From NCBI GenBank assembly GCA_050012375.1, contig JBEKHH010000012.1, forward strand, positions 32,044-96,043: DNA of 64,000 bases, in the 5' to 3' direction. The notes under the pieces are model-generated. The model searched no databases and was not told the origin of the DNA. It worked only from the letters and a program-made list of their open reading frames with translations. Below are positions 50,895 through 59,378 of this stretch, one piece after another. The position numbers and the translations under genes were made by a program. The stretch's first letter is position 1, and every line of letters begins with the position of its first letter. This stretch comes from PALSA-1353 sp050012375. GTDB lineage: Bacteria > Planctomycetota > Phycisphaerae > Tepidisphaerales > Tepidisphaeraceae.

Positions 50895-51066
50895 CGTGAC
50901 CTCTCACGGAATAACACAGCGCAACGGAGCGTGCGGCGGCGCGACTACATTTGTATAATACTTTTTTTTCCGCGATTTGCCACTTGCATTGCGCAATTTA
51001 ATGTCTATGCTAAATTACGAACGTGGCGTTAAAGTGAATACTTTGTACGCTCCGCGAGATAAAAAT
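50895..51066. other. Divergent promoter region of the two DUF2294-like genes
   Basis: The region is clearly more AT-rich than its surroundings, with TTTGTATAATAC and a T-run near 50955-50970 and TTGCGC...TAAATT near 50993-51020. These are plausible promoter boxes, but I cannot assign them firmly. No gene is present. Confidence 0.4.
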
Positions 51067-51180
51067 AGTCATCGGATGACTAATTGAAGGGCAGGCCGGC
51101 AATGCCGGACGGCCCGTTGGCGAGTAAGCCGATGCGATTGAACGCCTCTTCAGGGTGTTCAACCGCATCGGCTTTTTTTT
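51067..51180 (+). promoter_or_regulatory. Structured leader with intrinsic attenuator ahead of the DUF2294-like gene
   Basis: Three hairpins follow one another: AGTCAT/ATGACT with a CGG loop (51067-51081), GGGC...CCGGC/GCCGG...GCCC (51089-51115), and a strong terminator. In the last, AAGCCGATGCG (51126-51136) pairs with CGCATCGGCTT (51164-51174), extended by TTGAAC/GTTCAA, followed by TTTTTT and more T. The start codon is at 51199, and the upstream gene runs the other way. The terminator therefore lies in the 5' leader and must act as an attenuator. I could not match it to a known riboswitch class. Confidence 0.65.
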
Positions 51181-51198
51181 ATTTTTGGGGTGTTAGCC

Positions 51199-51636
51199 AT
51201 GTCAACCGTAGGAACAGCCAAAATAATCAAGGCCAGCATATCCACGGCGCAGCGGATCGCCGAGGCGGCTATTGCTTTCCAGAAGGTGCGGACGGGCCAC
51301 ACCCCGAAGTCTGCGACGGTAGTGCTCAGCGAGGACACGCTCGTGATCACGCTGCACGGGGCCTTGTCGCAGGCCGAGCAAGCGTTGGCCCAGGAGAGCG
51401 CGCAAGGGGCGGCTCAGGTGCAGGAATTTCATCGGCAGTTGTTCGGCAACGCCGTCGGATCGCTGCGAAAAGAGATCAAGAAAATCACCGGCGTGGCGGT
51501 GCGCGAAGCCGTCGCGGACGTCGAGCCCGCCACCGGCACCGTGGTGCAGGCATTCACCACCGGCTCGATGGTGCAGGTCTTTCTGCTCGCCAAGACCGTC
51601 CCTGCCGCCACATGGACCCAAGACAGCGCGTTATGA
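51199..51636 (+). CDS. DUF2294-like protein behind an attenuator
   Basis: The protein has 145 residues. It shares the DUF2294 layout: an amphipathic N-terminal helix, RTGHTPKSATVVLSEDTLVI, TLHGALSQAEQALAQ and a late EIKKITGVAVREAVADVEPA segment. The ATG at 51199 starts 18 bases after the leader terminator; GTG at 51190 is an alternative. The function is unknown. A hybrid kinase gene follows after about 100 bases. Confidence 0.65.
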   Translation: MSTVGTAKIIKASISTAQRIAEAAIAFQKVRTGHTPKSATVVLSEDTLVITLHGALSQAEQALAQESAQGAAQVQEFHRQLFGNAVGSLRKEIKKITGVAVREAVADVEPATGTVVQAFTTGSMVQVFLLAKTVPAATWTQDSAL

Positions 51637-51741
51637 GAATGGAGGCCCTGTCATGCGTAAAGGGGGCTCACCAGGCACGCCAATGGTCGTTTCCCAGGGG
51701 TGATGCGGCGGCCACGGATGCCCGGTAATTCGAGGAAAGCC

Positions 51742-54477
51742 ATGCCCAGCTCACAATTCAATGACCCGTCCGAGTGCACCAGCCATGCCATGCGAGAGCA
51801 ACTGTTGTTGCTCGATGCCGACCTTTGCGTCAAGGCTGCTAGCAAGTCGTTCTACGCCGCGTTCAAGCTCGGACCCGACCAGATGCTCGGGAGAAAGCTC
51901 GCCGATCTCGGCAACGGCCAGTGGAACATCCCGGCCCTCCTGACGCTTTTGAATGAACTGCCGGAGACGGACGGCGAGTTTGACGATCTTGAGGTGGATC
52001 ATGATTTCCCGGCGCTGGGGCGACGGACGATGCTGGTCCGCGCGCGGCGGCTATCAGGTGAGGACGCTCAAAGTGGAATGATCCTGCTGTCCATCTGCGA
52101 TATCACCGGACACAAGCGTATCGAAGCGGAAGTCGGCGAGTTGCTCACCCGGTTCCGCACGACCTTGGCCAGCATCGGCGACGCCGTCATCGTCACCGAC
52201 CCCCAAACCCGCATCACATTCATGAACCCCACCGCCGAAAGGCTCACGGGGTGGAGCCAGAACGATGCGTTGCAAAAGCCCCTGACGGACATCTTCAATA
52301 TCGTGAACGAGCAACCCTCCCGGGAGGTGGAGAATCCTGTCGTGAAAGCGATCCGCGAGGGCGCGATCGTCGGTCTGGCCAACCACACGGTCCTCATCGC
52401 CCGTGATGGCACCGAGCTGCCGATCGATGACAGCGCCGCTCCCATCCTGGACGTCGCCGGGCGCGTCGTCGGGGTCGTGCTGGTTTTCCATGACATCAGC
52501 AATCGACGGACGGCGGAACTTGAATTGGAGATTTCAGAAGTCCGCTACCGACGCCTCTTTGAGTCGGCGCACGACGGCATCCTTATCCTCGATGCCGGGA
52601 CCGCCAAGGTGCTCGACGTCAATCGCTTCATGGTGGATCTGCTTGGCTATACCCGCGAACACTTTATGGGAAAGGAGCTATGGGAGATCGGCGTCTTCAA
52701 GGACGCCGAGAGTTCCAAGGCCGCGATGGCGACGCTGCAAAGGCTCGGCAGAATCCGCTATGAGGATCTTCCACTGGAACATAAGGACGGCCGGCATATC
52801 CCCGTCGAGTTCGTCAGCAACGTCTACCGGGAAGGGAAGCGGAACGTAATTCAGTGCAACATTCGCGACATCACCGAGCGCAAACACGCCGAGCGGGAGT
52901 TGGCCAAAGCCAAGGAAGACGCCGAGGCCGCCAACCGGTCCAAGAGCGAGTTCCTGGCCAATATGAGCCATGAGATCCGCACGCCGATGAGCGCCATCCT
53001 GGGATTTGCGGACATGCTGTTGCACAACCACCAGGACGAAGCCGGACAGATCGAATGCATCCAGATCATCCGGCGCAACGCCTTGCACCTTCTCGAGCTG
53101 ATCAACGAAATCCTCGACCTCTCCAAGATCGAAGCGCTGCAGATGACCGTCGAGCACATCGCCTGCAACATACCCGAGCTGTTCTCCGAGATCATCTCGC
53201 TTATGCGGCCAAGGGCGTTGGAAAAGGGACTGGAGTTGGGAATCCTGTTCGAGGGCCCGATCCCGCGCCTGATTCAGACCGACCCCACGCGACTGCGGCA
53301 GATCCTGCTCAATCTGCTCGGCAACGCCGTCAAGTTCACCCGAACCGGAAAGATCGACATTCGGATCAGCGACGAAGCAGCCGGTAGCCCGAATATTTTG
53401 CTGCGCGTGGACGTGATCGACAGCGGGATCGGCATGGCGCCGGCAGTAGTCGCCCGGCTATTTAAGCCATTCACCCAGGGCGACGAATCGATCACACGCA
53501 AGTTCGGCGGGACCGGATTGGGCCTCACCATCAGCCGGACGCTCGCCAAGCTCCTGAATGGAGATATCAGCGTCACCTCCGAGGTCGGGATCGGAAGCAC
53601 GTTCACGCTGAAAATCGACGGCGGGCCGTCCGCGGGGGTGGAGATGCTGCAAGACCTGACCGAAGCGACATTGCCGGTGCAACCGGGTGGCGCGGTGAAT
53701 CACAACATCGTCCTCAGCGGGCGCATTCTTCTGGCCGAGGACGGACACGACAACCAGCGGCTGCTGCGCATGCAACTGCGCGACGCGGGCGCGGTGGTGT
53801 TCGGTGCCGAGGACGGGCAGATCGCCGTTGATCGGGCAACGACGCAGCCGTTCGATCTGATCCTGATGGACATGCAGATGCCCGTCATGGACGGCTACGC
53901 CGCCACCGCCGAGCTGCGTCGCAGGGGATTGAAGATACCGATCATTGCGCTCACGGCGTACGCGATGGCCGAAGACCGCGCCAAATGTCTCGCAAGCGGA
54001 TGCGACGATTACCTCAGCAAACCCGTAAAAGAGGAGACACTCTTGAAGACCGTCAATCAATATCTCGGAAATGCTCCCTCACTGGCGCGCGACGAGGGCG
54101 GAGGCGTCGCCGGATCAGAGCCGCCGCGCCGCGCCGCCGATGGTCCCGGCACGATCAAGAGCAGCCTCGCGGACAACCCGCGCATGCACGCGATCATCCC
54201 TGAATTTGTCAGCGGGCTTCCCGGCGAGGTGCGAAAGATGAACGATCTGCTGGCGCAAAACGATCTGGCCGCGTTGGAGAAGGTCGTCCATCAGCTTCGT
54301 GGGGCGAGCGGCGGATACGGCTTTGACCCCCTTACCGAGCCCGCCACCCGGGTCGAAGAATCGATCAAGGCGGGCAAGGCCCTGGAGTCCATCGCCGCCG
54401 AGATCAAATCGCTGATCGAGGTAATCCGTCGGATCGATGGATACGACGAATCGAAAGCGTCCGTCGCTGCCGAGTAA
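51742..54477 (+). CDS. Multi-PAS hybrid histidine kinase with receiver and HPt domains
   Basis: The kinase has 911 residues and no membrane segment. Domains in order are three PAS folds (about 15-115, 130-255, 260-380), HisKA (EFLANMSHEIRTPMSAILG, about 405-470), HATPase_c with LLNLLGNAVKFTRTG and GTGLGLTISRTLAKLL, a receiver (ILLAEDGHDNQRLL, LILMDMQMPVMDGYAAT) and an HPt domain (VVHQLRGASGGYGF). It can run a full internal phosphorelay. The ATG at 51742 follows GAGGAAAG; 51700 is an alternative. The diguanylate cyclase regulator encoded convergently next door is a possible output. Confidence 0.93.
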   Translation: MPSSQFNDPSECTSHAMREQLLLLDADLCVKAASKSFYAAFKLGPDQMLGRKLADLGNGQWNIPALLTLLNELPETDGEFDDLEVDHDFPALGRRTMLVRARRLSGEDAQSGMILLSICDITGHKRIEAEVGELLTRFRTTLASIGDAVIVTDPQTRITFMNPTAERLTGWSQNDALQKPLTDIFNIVNEQPSREVENPVVKAIREGAIVGLANHTVLIARDGTELPIDDSAAPILDVAGRVVGVVLVFHDISNRRTAELELEISEVRYRRLFESAHDGILILDAGTAKVLDVNRFMVDLLGYTREHFMGKELWEIGVFKDAESSKAAMATLQRLGRIRYEDLPLEHKDGRHIPVEFVSNVYREGKRNVIQCNIRDITERKHAERELAKAKEDAEAANRSKSEFLANMSHEIRTPMSAILGFADMLLHNHQDEAGQIECIQIIRRNALHLLELINEILDLSKIEALQMTVEHIACNIPELFSEIISLMRPRALEKGLELGILFEGPIPRLIQTDPTRLRQILLNLLGNAVKFTRTGKIDIRISDEAAGSPNILLRVDVIDSGIGMAPAVVARLFKPFTQGDESITRKFGGTGLGLTISRTLAKLLNGDISVTSEVGIGSTFTLKIDGGPSAGVEMLQDLTEATLPVQPGGAVNHNIVLSGRILLAEDGHDNQRLLRMQLRDAGAVVFGAEDGQIAVDRATTQPFDLILMDMQMPVMDGYAATAELRRRGLKIPIIALTAYAMAEDRAKCLASGCDDYLSKPVKEETLLKTVNQYLGNAPSLARDEGGGVAGSEPPRRAADGPGTIKSSLADNPRMHAIIPEFVSGLPGEVRKMNDLLAQNDLAALEKVVHQLRGASGGYGFDPLTEPATRVEESIKAGKALESIAAEIKSLIEVIRRIDGYDESKASVAAE

Positions 54478-54530
54478 CCCGCGAAAAAACCGCTGCCTGT
54501 GGCGGGCGACGGCGCATTTTCTCCCCTCCG

Positions 54531-54568
54531 GAAGACACCGACCGTAACTGGCGGTGTCTTCTTTTTTT
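54531..54568. terminator. Intrinsic terminator between convergent signalling genes
   Basis: GAAGACACCG (54531-54540) pairs with CGGTGTCTTC (54552-54561), followed by seven T. It ends the hybrid kinase transcript. On the other strand there is no comparable T-run, so it mainly serves the plus strand. Confidence 0.85.
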
Positions 54569-54587
54569 CAACGCGCCGCGCATCGAG

Positions 54588-55499
54588 TTACGCCGCGACT
54601 GTCCGCGGTATAGGCTGGGGCGGAGCGATCGAGACGCGATCGCGTCCGTGTTCCTTCGATTGGTAGAGCGCCTGATCGGCTCGCTCCAGCATCAAGCGGT
54701 CAAAGGTGCCGGCGGCCTCGGCGACGCCGAAGCTGCACGTCACGGTGATAGATTCGCCCTTTTGCCGGAACGGAATCTTCGCTATGGCCAGGCGCATCCG
54801 CTCGGCGAGCAGAGCCGCCTGGTCGGCCGAGGTGCGCGGCGCAAGAACGACGAACTCTTCGCCGCCATGGCGGCACGCGACGTCCTCGACTCGACAGATT
54901 TCGGTGAGCGCTTCCCCGATTTTGCTCAGCACGTGATCGCCGAACGGGTGGCCATACCGGTCGTTGATGTCCTTGAAGTGATCCACGTCCAGCACGATGC
55001 ACGAAAGCGGACTGCCGGAACGGATTCGCATCGCCACTTCCGCCGTGAACCGCTCGTCGAACATTGCGCGGTTTCCAAGGCCGGTCAGCGGGTCGATCAG
55101 CGCCTTTTCCTCCAGCAATCGGATCAGGTGGCTCGTGCGCAGCGCGGCGCGGACCCGTGACAGCAATTCCGAGAGCTTGAACGGCTTTGTCACGTAGTCG
55201 TTCGCGCCCAGGTTCAGCCCGCACACCATTTCTTCCGTCGCCGTCCGCGCGGTCAGGAAGATGATCGGGAGGCTGGCCGTGGCGGGGTCGGCCTTGAGCC
55301 GGCGACAGGTCTCAAATCCGTCCACGCCGGGCATCTCCACGTCGAGCAGGATTAGATCCGGCCGCAATGACGCCGCCAGGGCGAGGCCGTACTCCGCGTC
55401 CAATGCCGAATGGATCGTCACCGGCTCGTTGGCGAGCAAGGATGTGACCAGCGGATGAATCAACTTTGAATCGTCAATAAGAAGAATCTGTTGATGCAT
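54588..55499 (-). CDS. Diguanylate cyclase response regulator (REC-GGDEF)
   Basis: The protein has 303 residues. The receiver domain is ILLIDDSKLIHPL, with the acceptor Asp in LILLDVEMPGVDGFE. The GGDEF domain (DPLTGLGNRAMFDERF, LDVDHFKDINDRYGHPFGD) has the active-site motif HGGEEF. It makes the second messenger cyclic di-GMP when phosphorylated, as in PleD. The ATG at 55499 follows GGAG. No EAL domain is present. Confidence 0.93.
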   Translation of the reverse strand: MHQQILLIDDSKLIHPLVTSLLANEPVTIHSALDAEYGLALAASLRPDLILLDVEMPGVDGFETCRRLKADPATASLPIIFLTARTATEEMVCGLNLGANDYVTKPFKLSELLSRVRAALRTSHLIRLLEEKALIDPLTGLGNRAMFDERFTAEVAMRIRSGSPLSCIVLDVDHFKDINDRYGHPFGDHVLSKIGEALTEICRVEDVACRHGGEEFVVLAPRTSADQAALLAERMRLAIAKIPFRQKGESITVTCSFGVAEAAGTFDRLMLERADQALYQSKEHGRDRVSIAPPQPIPRTVAA

Positions 55500-55698
55500 T
55501 TCTACTCCGAGGAAATGTCGCCATTATGTAATGTTTTACCAACAGAGGCTGCAGCCCATTCAATCAGGCTTTCCACCTCTTTCGTCCGGGAATTGCGATG
55601 TCATTAGCCGGAAATTTGGCGAATCGAATTTAATTCCGCGGGCAACGCTCAGGGCGACCAATTCGTGGCCGCAACGGACACAAGCGCCGCCGGGAAAT
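55500..55698. other. Intergenic region upstream of the diguanylate cyclase gene
   Basis: No supported gene. It is slightly AT-richer near 55500-55560 and presumably holds the cyclase promoter. It borders a transposase remnant. Confidence 0.4.
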
Positions 55699-55944
55699 TC
55701 AAAGGGATCGGGAGGGCGCTGTTGAAAACCGCTGTAAAGCTAGGGCCGGATTGTGAGTAATGACCTTCAACACCAACTCCCGGCAGCGGTCCCAACAGGT
55801 TCTTGCTCGTAGTTCCGATCCCAGCTTCCGCTTGAGCATCCAGAAGACCGTCTCCACATCCGGGCGATTGCGGTAGGCTTCGAAGCCGCAGGGGACATCA
55901 CTGATCAATCCGCCACCGGGCCAATGGCGCGCGAGTCCATCCAA
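55699..55944 (-). pseudogene. Transposase C-terminal remnant (DDE type, IS4/IS5-like)
   Basis: The 81-residue frame reads YRNRPDVETVFWMLKRKLGS then CRELVLKVITHNPALAL. This matches the final DDE helix region of IS4/IS5-type transposases (R..VE..F...K...G...R......E...K...HN). The N-terminal part with the other acidic residues is absent and no terminal repeats are evident. It is an old insertion scar. Confidence 0.65.
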
Positions 55945-56068
55945 TCAATCCCCTAACAAAAGGTTCTATTGGGGTTCTGTCACCCCGATTTGATTTTGCG
56001 TGAAACCGGACGTTGCAACAGCGCACCCGTTCGGGTAAATGACGGATACCCAACTTGGAGGAATTACC

Positions 56069-56641
56069 ATGAATAGGTTCGCTGTCAGCCTCATTGCCAT
56101 CGTCGTTACCCTCTTCAGCGCGACGCCGCTGATGGCACAGCAGAAACGCTTGAGCCCTCATGAAACCATCAGTTCGGTTATCGATGGCAACCGGGTCATG
56201 ATCGTCTACGGGCGTCCGTACACCAAAAATCCCAGGACCGGAGAGGTCCGCAAAATCTGGGGCGGCCTGGTGCCCTATGGAAAGGTCTGGCGCACGGGCG
56301 CAGATGAAGCGACGCTTTTCATTACTCAGCAGCCGCTCCTCATCGGCGGCGCGACGGTTCCGGCCGGGGCTTATACGCTCTGGACTTTGCCCAATGACGA
56401 TGGCACTGCCAAACTGATCATCAACAAGCAGATCGGCCAGTGGGGAGTGGATCCCCGCGAGCCGTCGAATGCGTATGACGAAAAGCAGGATTTGGTGCGC
56501 GTCGACCTGAAGAACGACGCCCTGGATAAATCAGTGGATCAGTTCACCATGGCGGTGGCGAAAAACCCGGCGGGCGGCGGCTTGATCACATTGTCGTGGG
56601 AAAACACCCAGTTCTCCGTGCCGTTTGTCGTGCAAAAATAG
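56069..56641 (+). CDS. DUF2911-family exported protein
   Basis: The protein has 190 residues. A signal peptide (MNRFAVSLIAIVVTLFSATP LMA, cut near AQQ) is followed by the DUF2911 core: VMIVYGRPYTKNPRTGEVRK, GKVWRTGADEATLF, VPAGAYTLWTLPN and FTMAVAKNPAGGGLITLSWE. The family is periplasmic and of unknown role. The ATG at 56069 follows TTGGAGGAA. The PIG-L gene starts 17 bases after the stop. Confidence 0.85.
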   Translation: MNRFAVSLIAIVVTLFSATPLMAQQKRLSPHETISSVIDGNRVMIVYGRPYTKNPRTGEVRKIWGGLVPYGKVWRTGADEATLFITQQPLLIGGATVPAGAYTLWTLPNDDGTAKLIINKQIGQWGVDPREPSNAYDEKQDLVRVDLKNDALDKSVDQFTMAVAKNPAGGGLITLSWENTQFSVPFVVQK

Positions 56642-56658
56642 TGCCTCCTTCGACGGGG

Positions 56659-59223
56659 ATGAATACAACCTTTTCATCGACAGCGTATCGCCGATGCACC
56701 CATTGGCTGTTTTGCCTTATCGCGGCCGGCGCGTGCCTTGCCACGGGACAAGCGGGCGACGCCCCAGCCGCCGAGACGACGCCGGCTATCCTGCAAGACC
56801 TGCGCAGCTTTGACGAACTGGGCAGCGTGCTTTATGTCGCGGCGCATCCTGACGACGAAAACACGCAACTGATTACATATCTCGCGAGCGGCCGCGGGTA
56901 TCGCACCGCCTATCTTTCGCTCACGCGCGGCGACGGCGGCCAAAACGTGCTGGGCCCGGAACTCGGCGATGAACTCGGCGTCATCCGCACCCAGGAACTG
57001 CTCGCCGCCAGGCGCATCGACGGCGGTCAGCAATTCTTCAGCCGAGCCCGCGATTTCGGCTATTCCAAGGACTTTCGCCAGACCCTCACCAAATGGGATC
57101 ATCAGCAGGTGCTGTCGGATATTGTGCGCGTCATCCGCTCGTTCAGACCCGATGTCGTGATCACGCGGTTTTCCACGTTGCCGGGTCCGACGCACGGCCA
57201 CCACACCGCCTCGGCAATCCTCGCCCTGGAGGCTTTCAAAATCTCCGGCGATTCCCACGCCTTTCCCGAGCAACTCGGGACCCTCACCTGCTGGCAACCG
57301 AAACGCATCTTTCTGAACGGATTTGGCGTCGGATTCAGACGCGCCGATCAGGTGGTTCCCGGCGCTGCCACCGCTCCAGGCGCCGCTGCGCTGCGCATCG
57401 ACATCAGCGGTAGCGATCCGGTGCTCGGATTGTCCTTCGGCCAGATTGCCGCCCTCAGCCGATCCATGCACAAGACGCAAGGCTTCGCGAACTTTACCGG
57501 TGGCGGCAATCGAGGACCGAGATATGAATCATTCCAACTCCTCGGCGGCGAACCGGCTGCCAAGGACATCCTCGACGGCGTAGTCACGAGTTGGGACCGC
57601 GTGAGCGGCGGCGCTGAAATCGGCCGGATGACTGACGACGCGATTGCGCGGTTCAATCCGCGGGATCCGGCCGCCAGCGTGCCGGCGTTGCTGGAAATAA
57701 GAAGCCGGCTGACCGCCCTGCCTGCCGACCCGTTGGTGGACGACAAGCGCCGGCAGCTTGACCGCATTCTCCAAGCGTGCCTTGGCCTCGATGTGGAGAC
57801 CGTCGTGCCGCAGGCCGAAGTCGTGCCCGGGGAGCCGCTAAAACTTCGACATACCGCAATCGTGCGCTCGAATACTCCGGTGCGATGGTTGGCGGTGCGC
57901 TATCCGAGCGTTGGCAAAAGTCTGAGCGACACCGCAATCCCGCTGACGGCGAATAACGCCGCTACGCGGGATTCAAGCCAGATGCTGCCCGCCAATACCC
58001 CGTTGAGCCAGCCGTATTGGCTGCGAGAAGAGGGGACGGAGGGGATGTTCCGGGTGGATGATCCTTCGCTGATCGGTCGGCCGGAGAATCCGCCCGCGTT
58101 TCCGGTCCAGCAGGTCTTTGAAGTTGGTGGCCAGACGTTGATTATCCCGGACGAGCCTATCCAGATCACAACGGACGCCGCCAAAGTCGAAACCCGCCGG
58201 CGGCTGGATGTGATCCCGCCGGTTTCCCTCAGTTTCGCGTCGGATGTTCAACTCTTCGCTCCGGGCGCAACGCGTCCGGTGACGGTGCGCTTCGCCGCCT
58301 TCCGCGCAGATGTCGCAGGCACGCTGCAATTGGACGCGCCAACGGGCTGGACTGTCGCGCCAGCGCAGCAATCGTTTGATCTCCACGCGGTCGGAGATCG
58401 GGCGGCGCTGGCGTTCATGGTCAGCGCGCCGCCGCAGCCGACGACGGCCAGCATCATCGCCCGCGCCCAGGTCCACGGCGCGAGCTATGACAATCAACGT
58501 GTTGAAATTCGCTACAGCCACATCCCCGTGCAACTGCTGCAGCCGCCAGCGCGATTGAAGGCGGTTTGCCTCGATCTGGCGATTCAAGGCCGTCAAGTCG
58601 GCTACCTGCCGGGGGCCGGCGACAGTGTCGCCCAGGACCTTGAGCAAATGGGCTGCACGGTGACGCTCCTCACCGGCGCGGACCTCACGCCCCAGCGGCT
58701 CCGCGGTTTCGATGACGTGGTGATCGGCATTCGCGCGTTCAATGTTCGGACCGATCTCGCGCCGGGCCTGCCGGCACTTTTTGCCTACGTCGAGGCCGGC
58801 GGCAATGTCATCGTGCAATACAACACTCCGAGCGAACTCAAAACCACGCGACTTGCCCCGTACGACCTCAAGCTCTCGCGTGATCTTCCCCACAATCGCG
58901 TGACCGACGAAAAGGCTCCGATCACGCTGCTTGTCCCCGATCATCCGGCCTTCACCACACCCAATCGCATCGTCCCCGCCGATTTCGACGGCTGGGTGCA
59001 GGAACGCGGCCTGAATTTCCCAAGCCAATGGGACACCGCTCACTTCACGGCGTTGCTCGCCTGCAATGACGCCGGCGAGGCGCCATTGAAAGGCGGTTTG
59101 CTGGTCGCGCGCGATGGACGAGGATATTTCGTCTACACCGCCCTCTCTTGGTTCCGGCAACTCCCCGCCGGAGTGCCCGGGGCATACAGGCTCTTCGCGA
59201 ACCTGCTTTCGCTGGGAAAATGA
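56659..59223 (+). CDS. Secreted PIG-L (LmbE-type) deacetylase with large C-terminal region
   Basis: The protein has 854 residues. A signal peptide (HWLFCLIAAGACLATG) is followed by a PIG-L domain with YVAAHPDDENTQLITYLASG, the zinc motif AHPDDE, and a second histidine pair in GPTHGHHTASAI. The remaining 550 residues hold beta-sandwich-like domains and a late GIRAFNVRTDLAPG region resembling a glutamine-amidotransferase-like fold. Such enzymes remove N-acetyl groups from amino sugars. The ATG at 56659 is the first in-frame ATG; the ribosome site is moderate. It overlaps the small membrane protein gene by one base. Confidence 0.85.
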   Translation: MNTTFSSTAYRRCTHWLFCLIAAGACLATGQAGDAPAAETTPAILQDLRSFDELGSVLYVAAHPDDENTQLITYLASGRGYRTAYLSLTRGDGGQNVLGPELGDELGVIRTQELLAARRIDGGQQFFSRARDFGYSKDFRQTLTKWDHQQVLSDIVRVIRSFRPDVVITRFSTLPGPTHGHHTASAILALEAFKISGDSHAFPEQLGTLTCWQPKRIFLNGFGVGFRRADQVVPGAATAPGAAALRIDISGSDPVLGLSFGQIAALSRSMHKTQGFANFTGGGNRGPRYESFQLLGGEPAAKDILDGVVTSWDRVSGGAEIGRMTDDAIARFNPRDPAASVPALLEIRSRLTALPADPLVDDKRRQLDRILQACLGLDVETVVPQAEVVPGEPLKLRHTAIVRSNTPVRWLAVRYPSVGKSLSDTAIPLTANNAATRDSSQMLPANTPLSQPYWLREEGTEGMFRVDDPSLIGRPENPPAFPVQQVFEVGGQTLIIPDEPIQITTDAAKVETRRRLDVIPPVSLSFASDVQLFAPGATRPVTVRFAAFRADVAGTLQLDAPTGWTVAPAQQSFDLHAVGDRAALAFMVSAPPQPTTASIIARAQVHGASYDNQRVEIRYSHIPVQLLQPPARLKAVCLDLAIQGRQVGYLPGAGDSVAQDLEQMGCTVTLLTGADLTPQRLRGFDDVVIGIRAFNVRTDLAPGLPALFAYVEAGGNVIVQYNTPSELKTTRLAPYDLKLSRDLPHNRVTDEKAPITLLVPDHPAFTTPNRIVPADFDGWVQERGLNFPSQWDTAHFTALLACNDAGEAPLKGGLLVARDGRGYFVYTALSWFRQLPAGVPGAYRLFANLLSLGK

Positions 59224-59378
59224 TGCCCACGACTACACCGAATCAACCCGGCGCAACTGAAAGCGAAATGACCGGCCTGCCCGGACTTCGCACTTGGCGC
59301 AGGGTTTACCTGCTCGTGGCCGCTGTTTTTGTCGTTTGGGTCGGACTCCTCGTCGCGCTAGCGAGAATCTTTTCGTGA
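59223..59378 (+). CDS. Small single-helix membrane protein preceding the symporter
   Basis: The protein has 51 residues. A hydrophilic N-terminus is followed by one transmembrane helix (VYLLVAAVFVVWVGLLVALA) and RIFS at the end. It overlaps the PIG-L stop and the symporter start (GTGA), so it is tightly coupled to both. An ATG one codon earlier (59220) is also possible. Tiny helical proteins encoded just before sodium/solute symporters are common, and a stabilising subunit is plausible. Confidence 0.65.
   Translation: MPTTTPNQPGATESEMTGLPGLRTWRRVYLLVAAVFVVWVGLLVALARIFS

Noticed and set aside
51067..51180. A second fluoride or a cyclic di-GMP riboswitch at the DUF2294 leader
   Set aside because: The conserved ATG-CTCCTA and AAC elements of the fluoride class and the GCAAA-type core of the cyclic di-GMP class are absent.
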